Of a DNA stretch of 55,567 bases, positions 1-9,426 are shown piece by piece (within the stretch, counting starts at the first letter, position 1; each line of letters starts with the position of its first letter). Under the pieces are notes generated by a model that saw nothing but the letters and a program-made list of their open reading frames with translations, did not search any database and was not told the DNA's origin. The DNA is taken from NCBI RefSeq assembly GCF_025399195.1, contig NW_026252177.1, forward strand, positions 1 through 55,567, read 5' to 3'. The position numbers were made by a program, and so were the translations under genes. The DNA comes from Umbelopsis ramanniana AG. Lineage: Eukaryota; Mucoromycota; Umbelopsidomycetes; Umbelopsidales; Umbelopsidaceae.

Positions 1-309
1 CCAGTCCTCGATTGCCACACTGCTCACATTGCCTGCAAGTTCGCTGAGCTCGTTGAGAAGATCGATCGTCGTTCCGGTAAGAAGCTCGAAGACAACCCCA
101 AGTTCGTCAAGTCCGGTGACTCCGCTATCGTCAAGATGGTTCCTTCCAAGCCCATGTGCGTCGAAGCTTACACTGACTATCCTCCTCTTGGTCGTTTCGC
201 TGTCCGTGATATGCGTCAAACTGTCGCTGTCGGTGTCATCAAGGCTGTTGAGAAGGTTGATAAGGCCACCAAGGCCACCAAGGCTGCCGTCAAGGCTGGC
301 AAGAAATAA
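1..309 (+). CDS. TEF1: Translation elongation factor eEF1A, 3' end (partial)
   Basis: Frame 1 is open from the first base to TAA at 307-309 and gives the last 102 residues of eEF1A, which delivers aminoacyl-tRNA to the ribosome in the cytosol. Recognisable are the domain III landmarks [10 protein letters not shown] near the left edge, [20 protein letters not shown] and the VGVIKAVEK stretch. The lysine-rich end (…KAAVKAGKK) is usual for fungal eEF1A. The codons are strongly biased to C-ending forms (ATC, GTC, AAG, GCC), as expected of a very highly expressed gene and unlike the spacer beside it. The start and the GTP-binding domain lie outside the window. Identification is by remembered family sequence and is firm. 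Confidence 0.97.
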   Translation, partial: PVLDCHTAHIACKFAELVEKIDRRSGKKLEDNPKFVKSGDSAIVKMVPSKPMCVEAYTDYPPLGRFAVRDMRQTVAVGVIKAVEKVDKATKATKAAVKAGKK

Positions 310-1539
310 GCAACTACTTATTTGTTAAAAGAATGCATATATAAAAAGTTTTAGTCAATGTCAAAAACATGTATTTAGATCAATATTGATTGCGTTTGAG
401 ATATTAATTTGTGGTGATAAGATGCTGGTATGAAGATATAGGCTGAACCCCTGCATATGAAAGCCGTGCTTTCAAAGTGATGGTTTAGAACAACCACAGA
501 GTGAACACTTCCCTTCAAGCGTGAAGAAAGACACAACAATCCAAAGTGCCTAGCAATCATTCATGCGCATGCATTTGGGTGGGTGGCAAAACCACAGTGT
601 GACTTGCAGGCATAAATTCACCCTGTGGTGTGTCAAAAATGGCCATCATTTCAATGTAAACTGGCAGTCGTTTCCCTACATAGGGTGGCGAAGCTAATAA
701 CTCCATTAAGAGCTAGTGGTTGGTTGTTTTCGATTTTATTGCCAAGATCAAAAAAAATATGACGGTCCGGCATAAGACAGGTTTATTGAAAATTAGAGCT
801 ATGTTCGCTGTTCAGATGACATTTGCAAACTTCAATGCGCTCTCTATGTGAATATGGTTTGGGCTTTCAGTGTTGCTTGTGGGCGTTCAAAGTAACAAAT
901 GATCATCGTCCTTGGCATGTATCATAATGACAATAAACCCGCGGTTTTACTTTTCCATCCACTTTGCGTCCTTATTTTTTCCCTTCACAGCAAATGTGCT
1001 GGCTTATAAGCGCTACAAAGAGGAAATGATCATGCCATGAACGTCATTCTTGGCATGTATCATAATGATTTGGTACCTCTAATATGATCTCTAGGTTTTA
1101 CTTTCTCTCTTTCCCTTGACTCTATCCTCTCTCCGTATAGTCACCTGTGGTGGCGTGCATCCTTACATCACATTCTTCGTCATGAAACTGTCGCCATAGT
1201 TGTGGCCCTGGACAATTAAGCTCACAATTTGTTGTGGTCATTTTTCCAGAACAAAGATGTTCAAAATTGGCGAAACAAAAAAAAACTTTCTTCCGTAGTC
1301 ACATCATTTTTCTGTAATGCCACACACATTTCACAAAACGTTCGCAAAATGGAATATACTTTGTAAAAGTAATTTATCAACAAGTCATATTATCGATTTA
1401 GTTATGTACACGTATAAATACGGCATCATAGAGATGTTTTAAGTGTAATAGGTAGTAGAAGAATAAAGATTTTCTGCCATGAGACGTCGCTACAATGAAG
1501 TTACTACATGTTCATTGCCGACCCGTCTCATGGCGCCGC
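310..1539. other. Gene-poor spacer with a 20-bp direct repeat
   Basis: No convincing coding region on either strand; the ORFs present are short and lack codon bias. A perfect 20-bp direct repeat (beginning CTTGGCATGT) lies at 911-930 and 1049-1068, inside a looser similarity that includes AAATGATCAT upstream and GGTTTTACTT downstream of both copies. The stretch holds the eEF1A 3' region on the left and the 3' end of the small Cys gene on the right. Confidence 0.6.
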
Positions 1540-1782
1540 TTAACAACAAGGGCAGAGTCTATTTGAAATAAAAAGATATTTGATCAATACAATGTTCATG
1601 AGAATCAGGATCAAAAAAAGTTCAGATTCTTACCTTGCGATGGCGTGGAAGATACCAGTAATACAGCGTGTAATGGCACCAATGATCATCTCAAAGAAGC
1701 CAGCGATGGCAGAGACGAGACCAGAAAGTAGACTTGCAATGGAGGAGCAGATCCCAGATAAGCAGGAAAGTATAGAACCCAT
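1540..1782 (-). CDS. 55-residue hydrophobic, Cys-ended small protein, two exons
   Basis: Model: complement(join(1540..1558,1634..1782)). Exon 1 starts at ATG 1782 (MGSILSCLSG…) and would stop at a TAA overlapping a consensus donor (AG|GTAAGA at 1633). Removing a 75-nt intron (1559-1633, acceptor AAATAG) restores the frame and adds the tail RLCPCC before TAA. The product is one long hydrophobic/amphipathic stretch with small residues and five Cys, four of them at or near membrane-face or tail positions. It resembles a family of tiny fungal proteins (MG-start, repeated I/A/V/S stretches, Cys-rich end) that I recall only as hypothetical, so family placement is inference. A TATA-like element lies at 1829-1836, about 47 nt before the ATG. 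Function unknown; a membrane or lipid-associated peptide is plausible, and the MG-start with Cys7 could be acylated. Confidence 0.72.
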
Positions 1783-2126
1783 GTTTGTGTGTTTTAATGA
1801 AGTTCTGTAAAATGGCATTTGATCCGCTTTATATATTTTTTGGCGAATGGTAATGATGAAACATTGAGATGTGCAGACGTCGTAATGACCAAATCGTCCA
1901 TTGCCTTATTTAGCAGACTCGAACGAAGCTGGTTAAGTTTTTCCCCCTATTTTCTCCGACTACCAACCAGTACAGGACAATGACGGCATTCACGTCAAAT
2001 CTTTTTTTTATCTCAATGGCAATCAAATCATACAATAGAGAAATTTCAGTCCGACTGTGCTGGTTTTTGATTTCTGTGTAAGTTTTATGTAAGAGAAGAA
2101 AAAGGGGGATGTTTTAGTTGGCTATT
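1783..2126. other. Spacer between small Cys gene and NDUFS5
   Basis: Contains the TATA-like element of the gene on its left and presumably the 3' UTR of NDUFS5. No other feature seen. Confidence 0.5.
1829..1836 (-). promoter_or_regulatory. TATA-like box of the small Cys gene
   Basis: Read on the minus strand the element is AAATATATAA-like and sits about 47 nt upstream of the ATG at 1782. Position and sequence fit a core promoter; no transcript data. Confidence 0.45.
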
Positions 2127-2943
2127 TTATGCCTTGACAGCTTCAGGTTGCTTTGCCTGCTCATCTATGATATTCAGTTTTGGTAAATTGGACTTTGCAG
2201 CCGAATCAGCAGCTTTGCGGCCCTCTGCCTCCTCCTTTCGCTTCTTATCGGCCTGCTTGAGTTCCTCGGCCTTGATGCGGGTGGCGCGGGCAATCTAAAG
2301 ATAAATCGTAACTGAAGGTTAAAACGGGTTTTCTTCCGTCTGACCAAAATAATTACCCAACTTGGGCATTTGAAGCATGTTCTGTTGGGTCATCGATTAT
2401 TTCTTGTCTATTGTTTAGACTGACTGACGGTATGAAGCATAGCCAAATATGTATGCCCAAAAAAAAAAAATTGATGACCAGGTCGTTTCTACATTGAACA
2501 AAATTTGCGTAGTGCTGTCATTGATGCTTGATTTGCTGAATTGAATTGATGGTTGCTTTGCTCTTTCTTATCTTTTCCTTCTCGCCACCAAGCACAAAAT
2601 CTCGTCCGAGTGCTCACCTCTTTGGTGTGATGCAAGCATTCTAAGTAATCATCACGTTGTGCGATGCAGTCTTGGGGTGCATCGGCCATAGCATAGCATT
2701 TGTTGAATTCTTGCCAGAAATTGAAGCATCTGCCTCGACCTAGTTTCGGACACGATATTGGAGATCAGTAAAATGCCCATGTTGAAGAGTCGCATAGATG
2801 AAGTAGCCATGTTAGGACTAATGAAACAACAACACCCCAACATGTCATCGTTGTGGTGCATAGCTGATACGTCTATCCATTTGGCTAAAATAAAAAGCTG
2901 AGATGGATAACATACCACCGTTATAACCGAATCCAGAAGCCAT
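2127..2943 (-). CDS. NADH dehydrogenase (complex I) subunit NDUFS5, 15 kDa
   Basis: Model: complement(join(2127..2294,2618..2739,2916..2943)), 105 residues, close to the 106 of the human subunit. The product is a small accessory subunit of the proton-pumping membrane arm of respiratory complex I, on the intermembrane-space side. The decisive feature is the twin CX9C pair: CFNFWQEFNKC and CIAQRDDYLEC, each with exactly nine residues between cysteines, which form two disulphides and suit Mia40/Erv1 import. The start MASGFGYNGG is a short first exon; the C-terminal third (RIKAEELKQADKKRKEEAEG) is a charged helix. Introns are unusually long for this window (323 and 176 nt), but no extra exon is needed. 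Having this subunit implies the organism keeps complex I besides the NDE1 enzyme encoded at 52.2-54.4 kb. Confidence 0.88.
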
Positions 2944-3260
2944 ATTAAATGCGTGCCGTCTATAAAGTGAGGGGAAATTAGAGTAGCTTTTTGCAAAAGT
3001 GGAGCTTGACTGTTGTGGTGTTCTTTGTGCTGGACCTAGTTTGCTGACGTCTACATCACGTGACTTTAAACCACATCGCTTTCTATTTTTTTGATTATGT
3101 GGTCTGAAGATGTGCCAGCTATAATAGTCACTGTACAAGATCACTCTCGAACACTCATGACAAAAACCCTAGCAACCGTTGATTACTGGAATGCTCTATT
3201 TTATTTATTTTAATTTTATGTTTGTTACATCTTTCTGGAAATCATTATTCTACAAATTTT
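2944..3260. other. Spacer between uL4m and NDUFS5
   Basis: Holds the NDUFS5 promoter side and the uL4m 3' side. ORFs here are shadows or chance. Nothing else recognised. Confidence 0.45.
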
Positions 3261-4256
3261 TTAGTGTTTAAGAAAGGCCTCCAACTCATCTAGAGCTTCC
3301 TTCTCGATGATAAGTTTGTCGAACTTGAGCAGGCTGAGAACATTAATCTCATCAAGACCCAAAACTCCACATCGTGACAGATTACCTGCTGCCATTTCGA
3401 GCTTCGCATCCGGCTCGTTAGCCATGATTAAGATGGATGAGTTATCAGCATGGGCAGTATCCAAGATGCGCTGAAGCTCCTTGGTCTTGGGGGTTTTGAG
3501 AGCTTGAAGACTATCAACCACAACTAATTGATCTTGTGCGTACTTGGCGCTCAAAGCAACTCGAAGTCCCATCAATTGAACCTTGTTTGGCAAATCGGTA
3601 GAGTGGTCCCTAGGCTTAGGTCCGAATGCAATACCACCTTGTAAAAACAAATTGGTAATTGTTTAATTCACAAGAAGTGTTTCTCTTACTCTTTGATATG
3701 ATCTGCCTTACCTCCTCGGAAATGAGGTGCTCGCATACTACCAACACGAGCTTTACCGCGACCTTTCTGTTGCGCTCCCTTCTTACTTGTACCCCGAACA
3801 TCTGCACGTCCTTTAGTTGATTGTGTTCCTTGACGCAAATTATCTCTTTGCCAAACAACAACACGTTGCAAGATATCTCGTCGGATAGGTGCTCCAAATA
3901 CACTACGCTCAAGCTCTATGATGGACAGTGGTTCGTTGGTATCAAATTTGCGCAGGAACGACTGGACAGGTTGTGTAAAAGGGGTGGCGGGAGCTGCATA
4001 AAAGTAAATGGATTTTGGGTTAATATATACTGTTTCTTAGTCCATGTTGCCATTGGAATGCTGCTAACGTACTTTCAGTGGCATAGCTGGCCATTAACCT
4101 CTGTTGTGGTGCGAGCAAAGGCTAGAGGTAACGATGAGAGTTAGTGGAATGGAAAGATAGAAAGTGATGCTTGGAGTATAAATAGGAAAGGCTAGTTACC
4201 CTTGCCACGGTAGCTGGCAGTCGTGATGCTAAACCTAGCTGTTTTATGAATGACAT
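3261..4256 (-). CDS. Mitochondrial large-subunit ribosomal protein uL4m
   Basis: Model: complement(join(3261..3637,3712..3993,4073..4121,4200..4256)), 254 residues. uL4 lines the peptide exit tunnel of the large ribosomal subunit. The conserved core is clear: RRDILQRVVVWQRDNLRQGT, then the Gly/Arg/Lys-rich tunnel loop (STKGRADVRGTSKKGAQQKG), RAPHFRGGGIAFGPKPRD and the C-terminal KTKELQRIL domain. The first two exons encode a basic, hydroxylated leader (MSFIKQLGLASRLPATVAR…) typical of a mitochondrial presequence, so this is the organellar form (yeast YML6/MRPL4). It is divergent from eL22 with about 190 bp between start codons, so a shared promoter is likely. Donor and acceptor sites are all GT-AG; the first (AGG|GTAACT) is the weakest. 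Confidence 0.9.
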
Positions 4257-4446
4257 TGGCAAGATTTGAACCAAGATTCCTCAATTAGCCAGGCTATTCT
4301 TTACTGAAGTGATCGAAAAAATTCAGAAAACACAAGGACGCAAGCACGTGATTTGGGTGGCTGGGACAAATGGAGAAGGGATTTAAGCAAATCCAAACAA
4401 GAGAAAAAAATTTTCCTTCCTCTTTTCCTCAGTTACACTAAATAAC

Positions 4447-4824
4447 ATGGCCGTTACCAAGACTGGATCCGCTACCAAGAAGTCTGAGACTCGCAAGTTT
4501 GTCATCGACTGCTCTGGTCCTGCCTCTGACAAGATCTTTGATGTCGCTGCCTATGAGAAGTATCTTCATGATCACATCAAGGTCAATGGCCGTACCAACA
4601 ACCTTGAGGACCAAGTCAAGATTGTCCGTGCCAACGACAAGATCACTGTAACTGCTTCCATCCACTTCTCCAAGAGATACCTCAAGTACCTTACCAAGCG
4701 TTTCCTCAAGAAGCACCAACTTCGTGACTGGCTCCGTGTCATTGCCTCTGACAAGCAGACTTACCTTCTCAAGTACTACAATATCAACCAAGGTGAAGAT
4801 GAAGAAGAGGATGACGAGGAATAA
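4447..4824 (+). CDS. RPL22: 60S ribosomal protein eL22
   Basis: A single-exon gene of 125 residues, the usual eL22 length. eL22 sits on the solvent side of the cytosolic large subunit. The family core is clear: KFVIDCSGPASDKIFD, FEKYLHDHIKVNGR-like segment, VTASIHFSKRYLKYLTKRFL and LRDWLRVIAS, followed by an acidic tail (GEDEEEDDEE). The N-terminal ATG at 4447 follows a pyrimidine-rich leader (TTTTCCTTCCTCTTTTCCTC) typical of ribosomal-protein genes. Codons are highly biased (GTC, ATC, AAG, ACC). A 117-codon ORF on the opposite strand is a codon-bias shadow. Being intronless is unusual among its neighbours here. Confidence 0.97.
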   Translation: MAVTKTGSATKKSETRKFVIDCSGPASDKIFDVAAYEKYLHDHIKVNGRTNNLEDQVKIVRANDKITVTASIHFSKRYLKYLTKRFLKKHQLRDWLRVIASDKQTYLLKYYNINQGEDEEEDDEE

Positions 4825-5369
4825 GTGCCTACTGCCTTCATGGTTTGAACTCCCCTTTCCCTTCTACGTTTGTAAATAGCCTTCTTCCATTCCACCTTTT
4901 TCCTTATCTACATTTATATTCCATAAACCAAAACCCACGGGCGTGATGACAATGCAGCCCTGGCAATTTGCCTAAATCACAATGTCTGACGATTATATCG
5001 CTCAAGTTCATTGAGCCATCATCTGATGATGATGAATGTGTTAGAAGTATGGACCGAATATTTTTTTGTTCCTGAGATAATTGAATTACTTTGTTGTGTC
5101 TTCAAGGTAGGTTAGCTTCAAAGTGCTTTTGCACAATATGCATCGTCATGAAATCGAATTTGGGTCATGGTTGCCAAAGCCATCTGATGAGACCTCTGGC
5201 ATGGTCGAAACCCAATTTTCATCGCTGCAAGAGAATGATGTTACTGTGCGATTCAAAACGATAGCCTTTTTACAGAGAGCAAATAATAAAAAAGCTTTAT
5301 ATATTGTTAATATTATTGTTAATATTTGATTTGATTTAGTAGTATTATGTCTACAGAGTTTGTATAATA
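4825..5369. other. Convergent spacer eL22 / monooxygenase
   Basis: 3' regions of two convergent genes. AT-rich, includes an ORF at 5123-5329 without family resemblance or a good start. No other feature seen. Confidence 0.5.
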
Positions 5370-7463
5370 TTACAACGAGTGTTTCTTGTCAATATAGCCA
5401 ACTGCATTAAAGGCTGACATGTCAGGATTGCGGGTCTTCCACCAGTAGCTTGTAACACTTCCACTCCAAAGAGCAGTGATGTGTCCTGCAGAGTTCATGT
5501 ACCAACTGTCGCATTGGCCAGCCCAGACAGTTTGTTTCAGATCCTTTTGAAGACGCTTGACCCATTTTTCTTGTACTGCTTCCTTTACATCCAATGAAGC
5601 GATATTTTTCTTCATCATATATTCAATGCATTTAATAGTATATTGTGTTTGACTGTACGATACAAGATTGTGTGAGATGCGTATGCCTACTATACCAGAT
5701 ACAAATAAACAAAGTACTTACATTTCAATCATAGTGACAACACTGTTGTGGCCAAGGCCGGTGTTAGGACCAAGCAAGAAGAAGCAGTTGGGGAATCCAG
5801 CGGCGGAAATACCATGGAGCGTCTTTGGGAATTCACCTCGCCACAAGGACTTGAGAGATGTGCCATTTTTGCCATAGGCTATGAAAATAATGGTTATGTT
5901 TAGTTTTTTGCGCAACAAAAAGGCGTGCTCGTTGAAATTGACTTACCATCGAAATGTCCCAAGAATTCTTGTACTTTATAACCAGTAGCAAGCACAAGAA
6001 CATCGACTTCGTGAGTTTCTCCAGTAGAAGTTATGAGTTTGTTTCCATCGACTTGAACGATCTTTTCATTGATGACATGCACATTATCTTGCGCAAGGGT
6101 TTCCAAGTAGTTCTCTGACATGGTAATACGCTTGCATCCAGGGGAATATTTAGGAATAACCTTAGGGATAAGATCTTTTCGGCCACGCTTCTTGAGAACC
6201 TGTCCCATGTGATATGACAATACAGTCTTGAAAATGGGACCAACGATATTATAATACACGAATCCGACGATTCTTAATTCGTTCTGAGCAATAACTGTGA
6301 GTACTGGCGCAACAAAAGATCGGTAATGAATGGCAGTTGTAACTCACCAGAACGTAAATGCTACATCTGTGCAACCACATGATAATCGGGAACCAGGTAA
6401 ATAACTTTTTGACCCATGATGAATATTTGAACTGCCGGCGTGGCATAACCCAAGCTGGAGTACGTTGGTAGCTGACCAGGGACTTTGCATAAGGTGCTAC
6501 CTTGGGAATGACTTGGATGCCACTATAAAAGGGATGGATGAACATAATGTTGGCTTAATTTAGCAAGTGCGTTTCATATTTGGGGTAAAAAAAATTACGG
6601 AAACATTCGTACCTAGATCCACTGCCAACCACAGCAACTCTCTTGTTAGTCAATTCTTCCAAAGATATGTCCCATTTAGCAGTATGAACGACCCTGCCCT
6701 TGAAGTTGTCATAGAGTTCAGGGAAGTGAGGCACACCGAATGGTCCAATGGCCCCATAGCTAATGATGGTGGAAATGAGTTCAACATGTTCGCATCTGAA
6801 TCTACATGTCCCTCCATTGGGGACTTAAAGCAGGGCTCTGCACTTACATGATGTCAAAATAAAGATATTCGCTTGGACCTTCTTCATAGTTGCCCTGGGT
6901 ATCCCATTTCAAGATGGCTCTTACTTCTACTTTCCATTGTTGAGAATCCTCCAGCCAGGTTGCATTCACAGCTCTTGTCTTAAACCGAGTTTGTGCGTAA
7001 ATGTCGTACTTTTTGCCAATTGATCTGAAATAAGCATAAATTTCAGGTTGTGAACTGTAATTCTCTGACCAATCTATGATGGAGATAGCGTTAGCTTTTG
7101 TCATAACATGTATATTTCCTATTTCATAACAGTGCATAGATCATACTTGGATTGGGGGAAAATGATAGAGAGTAGAGATGAGAAGGAACATCACAGGCGC
7201 AACCAGGGTATTTGTTAACATTCCATGTACCACCAATGTCATCTTCCATTTCTATGATGGTGGCCTTGATGCCAAGCTTCTCTTTGAGCTGGACAGCAGC
7301 ACATACACCGCTGAATCTGTTGATTGATAAACCCACATTGCAAATCCACCGTTAGCGTACAGGTTTTCCAAGAGTCTAGAGACTGTTTACAGCGAGAAGG
7401 AATGCATTACCCAGATCCTATGATGCCAACAGTAGGCTTGCGCTGATACGTATTTGATACCAT
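5370..7463 (-). CDS. Flavin-dependent monooxygenase, Baeyer-Villiger type (515 aa)
   Basis: Model: complement(join(5370..5652,5722..5878,5947..6283,6348..6522,6613..6759,6848..7073,7147..7316,7411..7463)). FAD Rossmann motif GIIGSGFSG at about residues 13-21 (split by intron 1), then MEDDIGGTWNVNKYPGCACD, the type I Baeyer-Villiger fingerprint FKGRVVHTAKWD near residue 170, the NADPH motif VVGSGSSG near 195 and LATGY near 355. The enzyme class oxidises ketones, aldehydes or related soft nucleophiles using NADPH and O2. The D at the end of FxGxxxHxxxW[P/D] favours a BVMO over an N-oxidising FMO; the substrate cannot be read from sequence. The C-terminal part (HNSVVTMIE…, KRLQKDLKQTVW) is the usual helical cap. 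No signal peptide or anchor is obvious, so cytosolic. Exon 6 needs the CTCAG acceptor at 6284; an AG a few bases upstream gives a stop. Confidence 0.88.
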
Positions 7464-8355
7464 TTGTGTTAAAGATGTTGATATCCAGTGCTAGGACTTG
7501 GAAAATTTATATTAGCCACAGCTCAAAAAGCCGTCACCGTCAGCACAATTGTACCGTAATTGGAAACCCCACCTAATCACAGTGAAATTGACTGAACGCT
7601 TAAAGCATATGATTATTGGGCCTTACTCATCTTTATGTTTCTCTTTTGGTAGAAAACTTTGGGTCAAACTCTCAGATGTACAGTTTGGCTAGCCACGTGG
7701 TTTTCTTTGTTGTCTTGGCCTTTCCACTTATCTTGACCTACGCGAGTGAATAGGTAGGTGAAATAATGATATTGATTACCATGGATTCGCTCAGATCACT
7801 CCAAGGATTCGTGCAGATGAAGTGTCTTTTTGCAGCTTTTAACAGTATAGGAACCCATGCTTTTCAGCTTTGAGCTTATTTAAATGATAGTACAAATACG
7901 TAATGGCCTACAGAGGTTCATTTTGTGTTCCACAGTGGAGATAAATGAAGTAAGATGTTACAAATGTACTTTGGATCTTAGGTAGCAAAGTCTTCCAAAA
8001 TTATTCGAATACAAAATAAGGTATATGGCCAGGCTTATTTGGCCGAAAATGAATGTATAAGTGACAGGATGCTTGTATCAAATACTGCTATGACCAGCCA
8101 ATAATTGTGGTAATAATTTTTTTTTACCACCAAGATGGTTTTTGGCGTGTATCCTAGAAGTAGAAAAATGGGGCCGTATAACCAAGCGAACGACAGTACG
8201 CATAAACATTTTGTACGTATTTTTCCGCCTTCCTAATTTGAGCGGGTGAAGGCATCACGTGCCCGCTCGAATGTGGGGAAACAAAAGTCAGTTTTTCACG
8301 GGGCGCCAACTGACAAGTTGGTTTGAACAGAATACAACTTTCTTCCTCAATCATC
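7464..8355. other. Divergent promoter region, monooxygenase / small ORF
   Basis: AT-rich, no coding signal of note. Upstream of 8356 lies a pyrimidine-rich leader (ACTTTCTTCCTCAATCATC). Contains the promoters of both flanking genes. Confidence 0.5.
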
Positions 8356-8553
8356 ATGTTTGACGTCTTCCGCCGCAAATCAGTCTCTTCCGATACTCAA
8401 AACCATCCTGTCACTGAACAATCCAAGCGTAGAAGTAGCAAGTCTACATACCTTACTTATTCACCCAGTGCTTCATCCGACTATAACTCGGAGCTGAATC
8501 GATTGGACCATGCCCGTATGGCGGCTGGAATCATGCGTTGCAACCGACTTTAA
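8356..8553 (+). CDS. 65-residue hypothetical protein, Ser/Arg-rich
   Basis: Starts at ATG 8356 after a C/T-rich leader and ends with TAA at 8551-8553. The product begins MFDVFRRKSVSS, has a basic-serine stretch (EQSKRRSSKSTYLTYSPSAS) and ends in a compact helix-like segment LDHARMAAGIMRCNRL. Codon use (TCC, GTC, CGC, AAG) resembles neighbouring genes more than spacers do, and a poly-pyrimidine leader plus an AATAAA-like motif near 8750 bracket it. No domain recognised; serines next to basic residues look like kinase sites. It may be a chance ORF, but the organised ends argue for a gene. Confidence 0.5.
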   Translation: MFDVFRRKSVSSDTQNHPVTEQSKRRSSKSTYLTYSPSASSDYNSELNRLDHARMAAGIMRCNRL

Positions 8554-9426
8554 AGCACTGGATACTGTATATATCTAACATTGGCATCACTGCATGCCTC
8601 TGATTTGACTTCATATGTATATACGTTGTCCATACTCTTTTTCTTTTTTCTGTGTGAAAATTTTTGCCATAGTTATAACCGATGATGTTTGCCAGACTTC
8701 CCAAATCTGGTCATCATCTCGGTGCCCCCCTTCCATCGTTTTATTACCAATAAATATGAATATTCAAATTTAAATCATCACTAAAAGCCTACTTAGTGAT
8801 TTCGTGGCCTTAACACCAATAGTGAAAGAAAGAACAAATGCATCATGACATATTTTGCCACTCGCCTGGGCTGCAAGGTACCCATGAACACCTGAAATTT
8901 CTCGGGCTCTCGAAGGCGCTTTTTCTTGTTTACTTACGGTGACTTCTCCTGAGTGGTAATGGTTGTCAAATGGCCATACATAATTTTTTTTTACTTGTAA
9001 GCTGCTGCAAAAGGCAGTTGAGGAAGTGCAAGTTCACGAGACTAATAGACAGGCTGAGAAAATATACTGTATCAAACTTTATGGAGCTTACTGATATCAA
9101 TTATGAAGGGCCCTTTCACACACATAAGGGCCGGTGTCAAAAAGCTGCTGAAACCTACTGGCAAAAGTCATAAAGTTCATGCAGGAAGCTTGTCATAGAC
9201 CTTAATTATTTGTTGAACACGTTGTAATTTCGGTTGTCCCAAGCCGAATTCTCTTCATCTACCACACTTTGCTGTAAATCCGAATTTATCCACATCCGTT
9301 ACAGAGATAAATTACTTGCGTTTACGTTATTCCAGCAATTTCAATGAATTTGATAAACATACGAAACATTCAGATAATGAATAAAATTACATAATTTCAT
9401 AGGAAGTGATTTTTAGCTAGTATGAT
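8554..9426. other. Spacer with no recognised feature
   Basis: 3' sides of two convergent genes; includes an AATAAATATGAATATTC stretch near 8750 that may be a polyadenylation region. Nothing coding recognised. Confidence 0.45.

Noticed and set aside
4438-4791. 117-codon minus-strand ORF across eL22
   Set aside because: It is the antisense of a highly codon-biased ribosomal gene, with no independent features.
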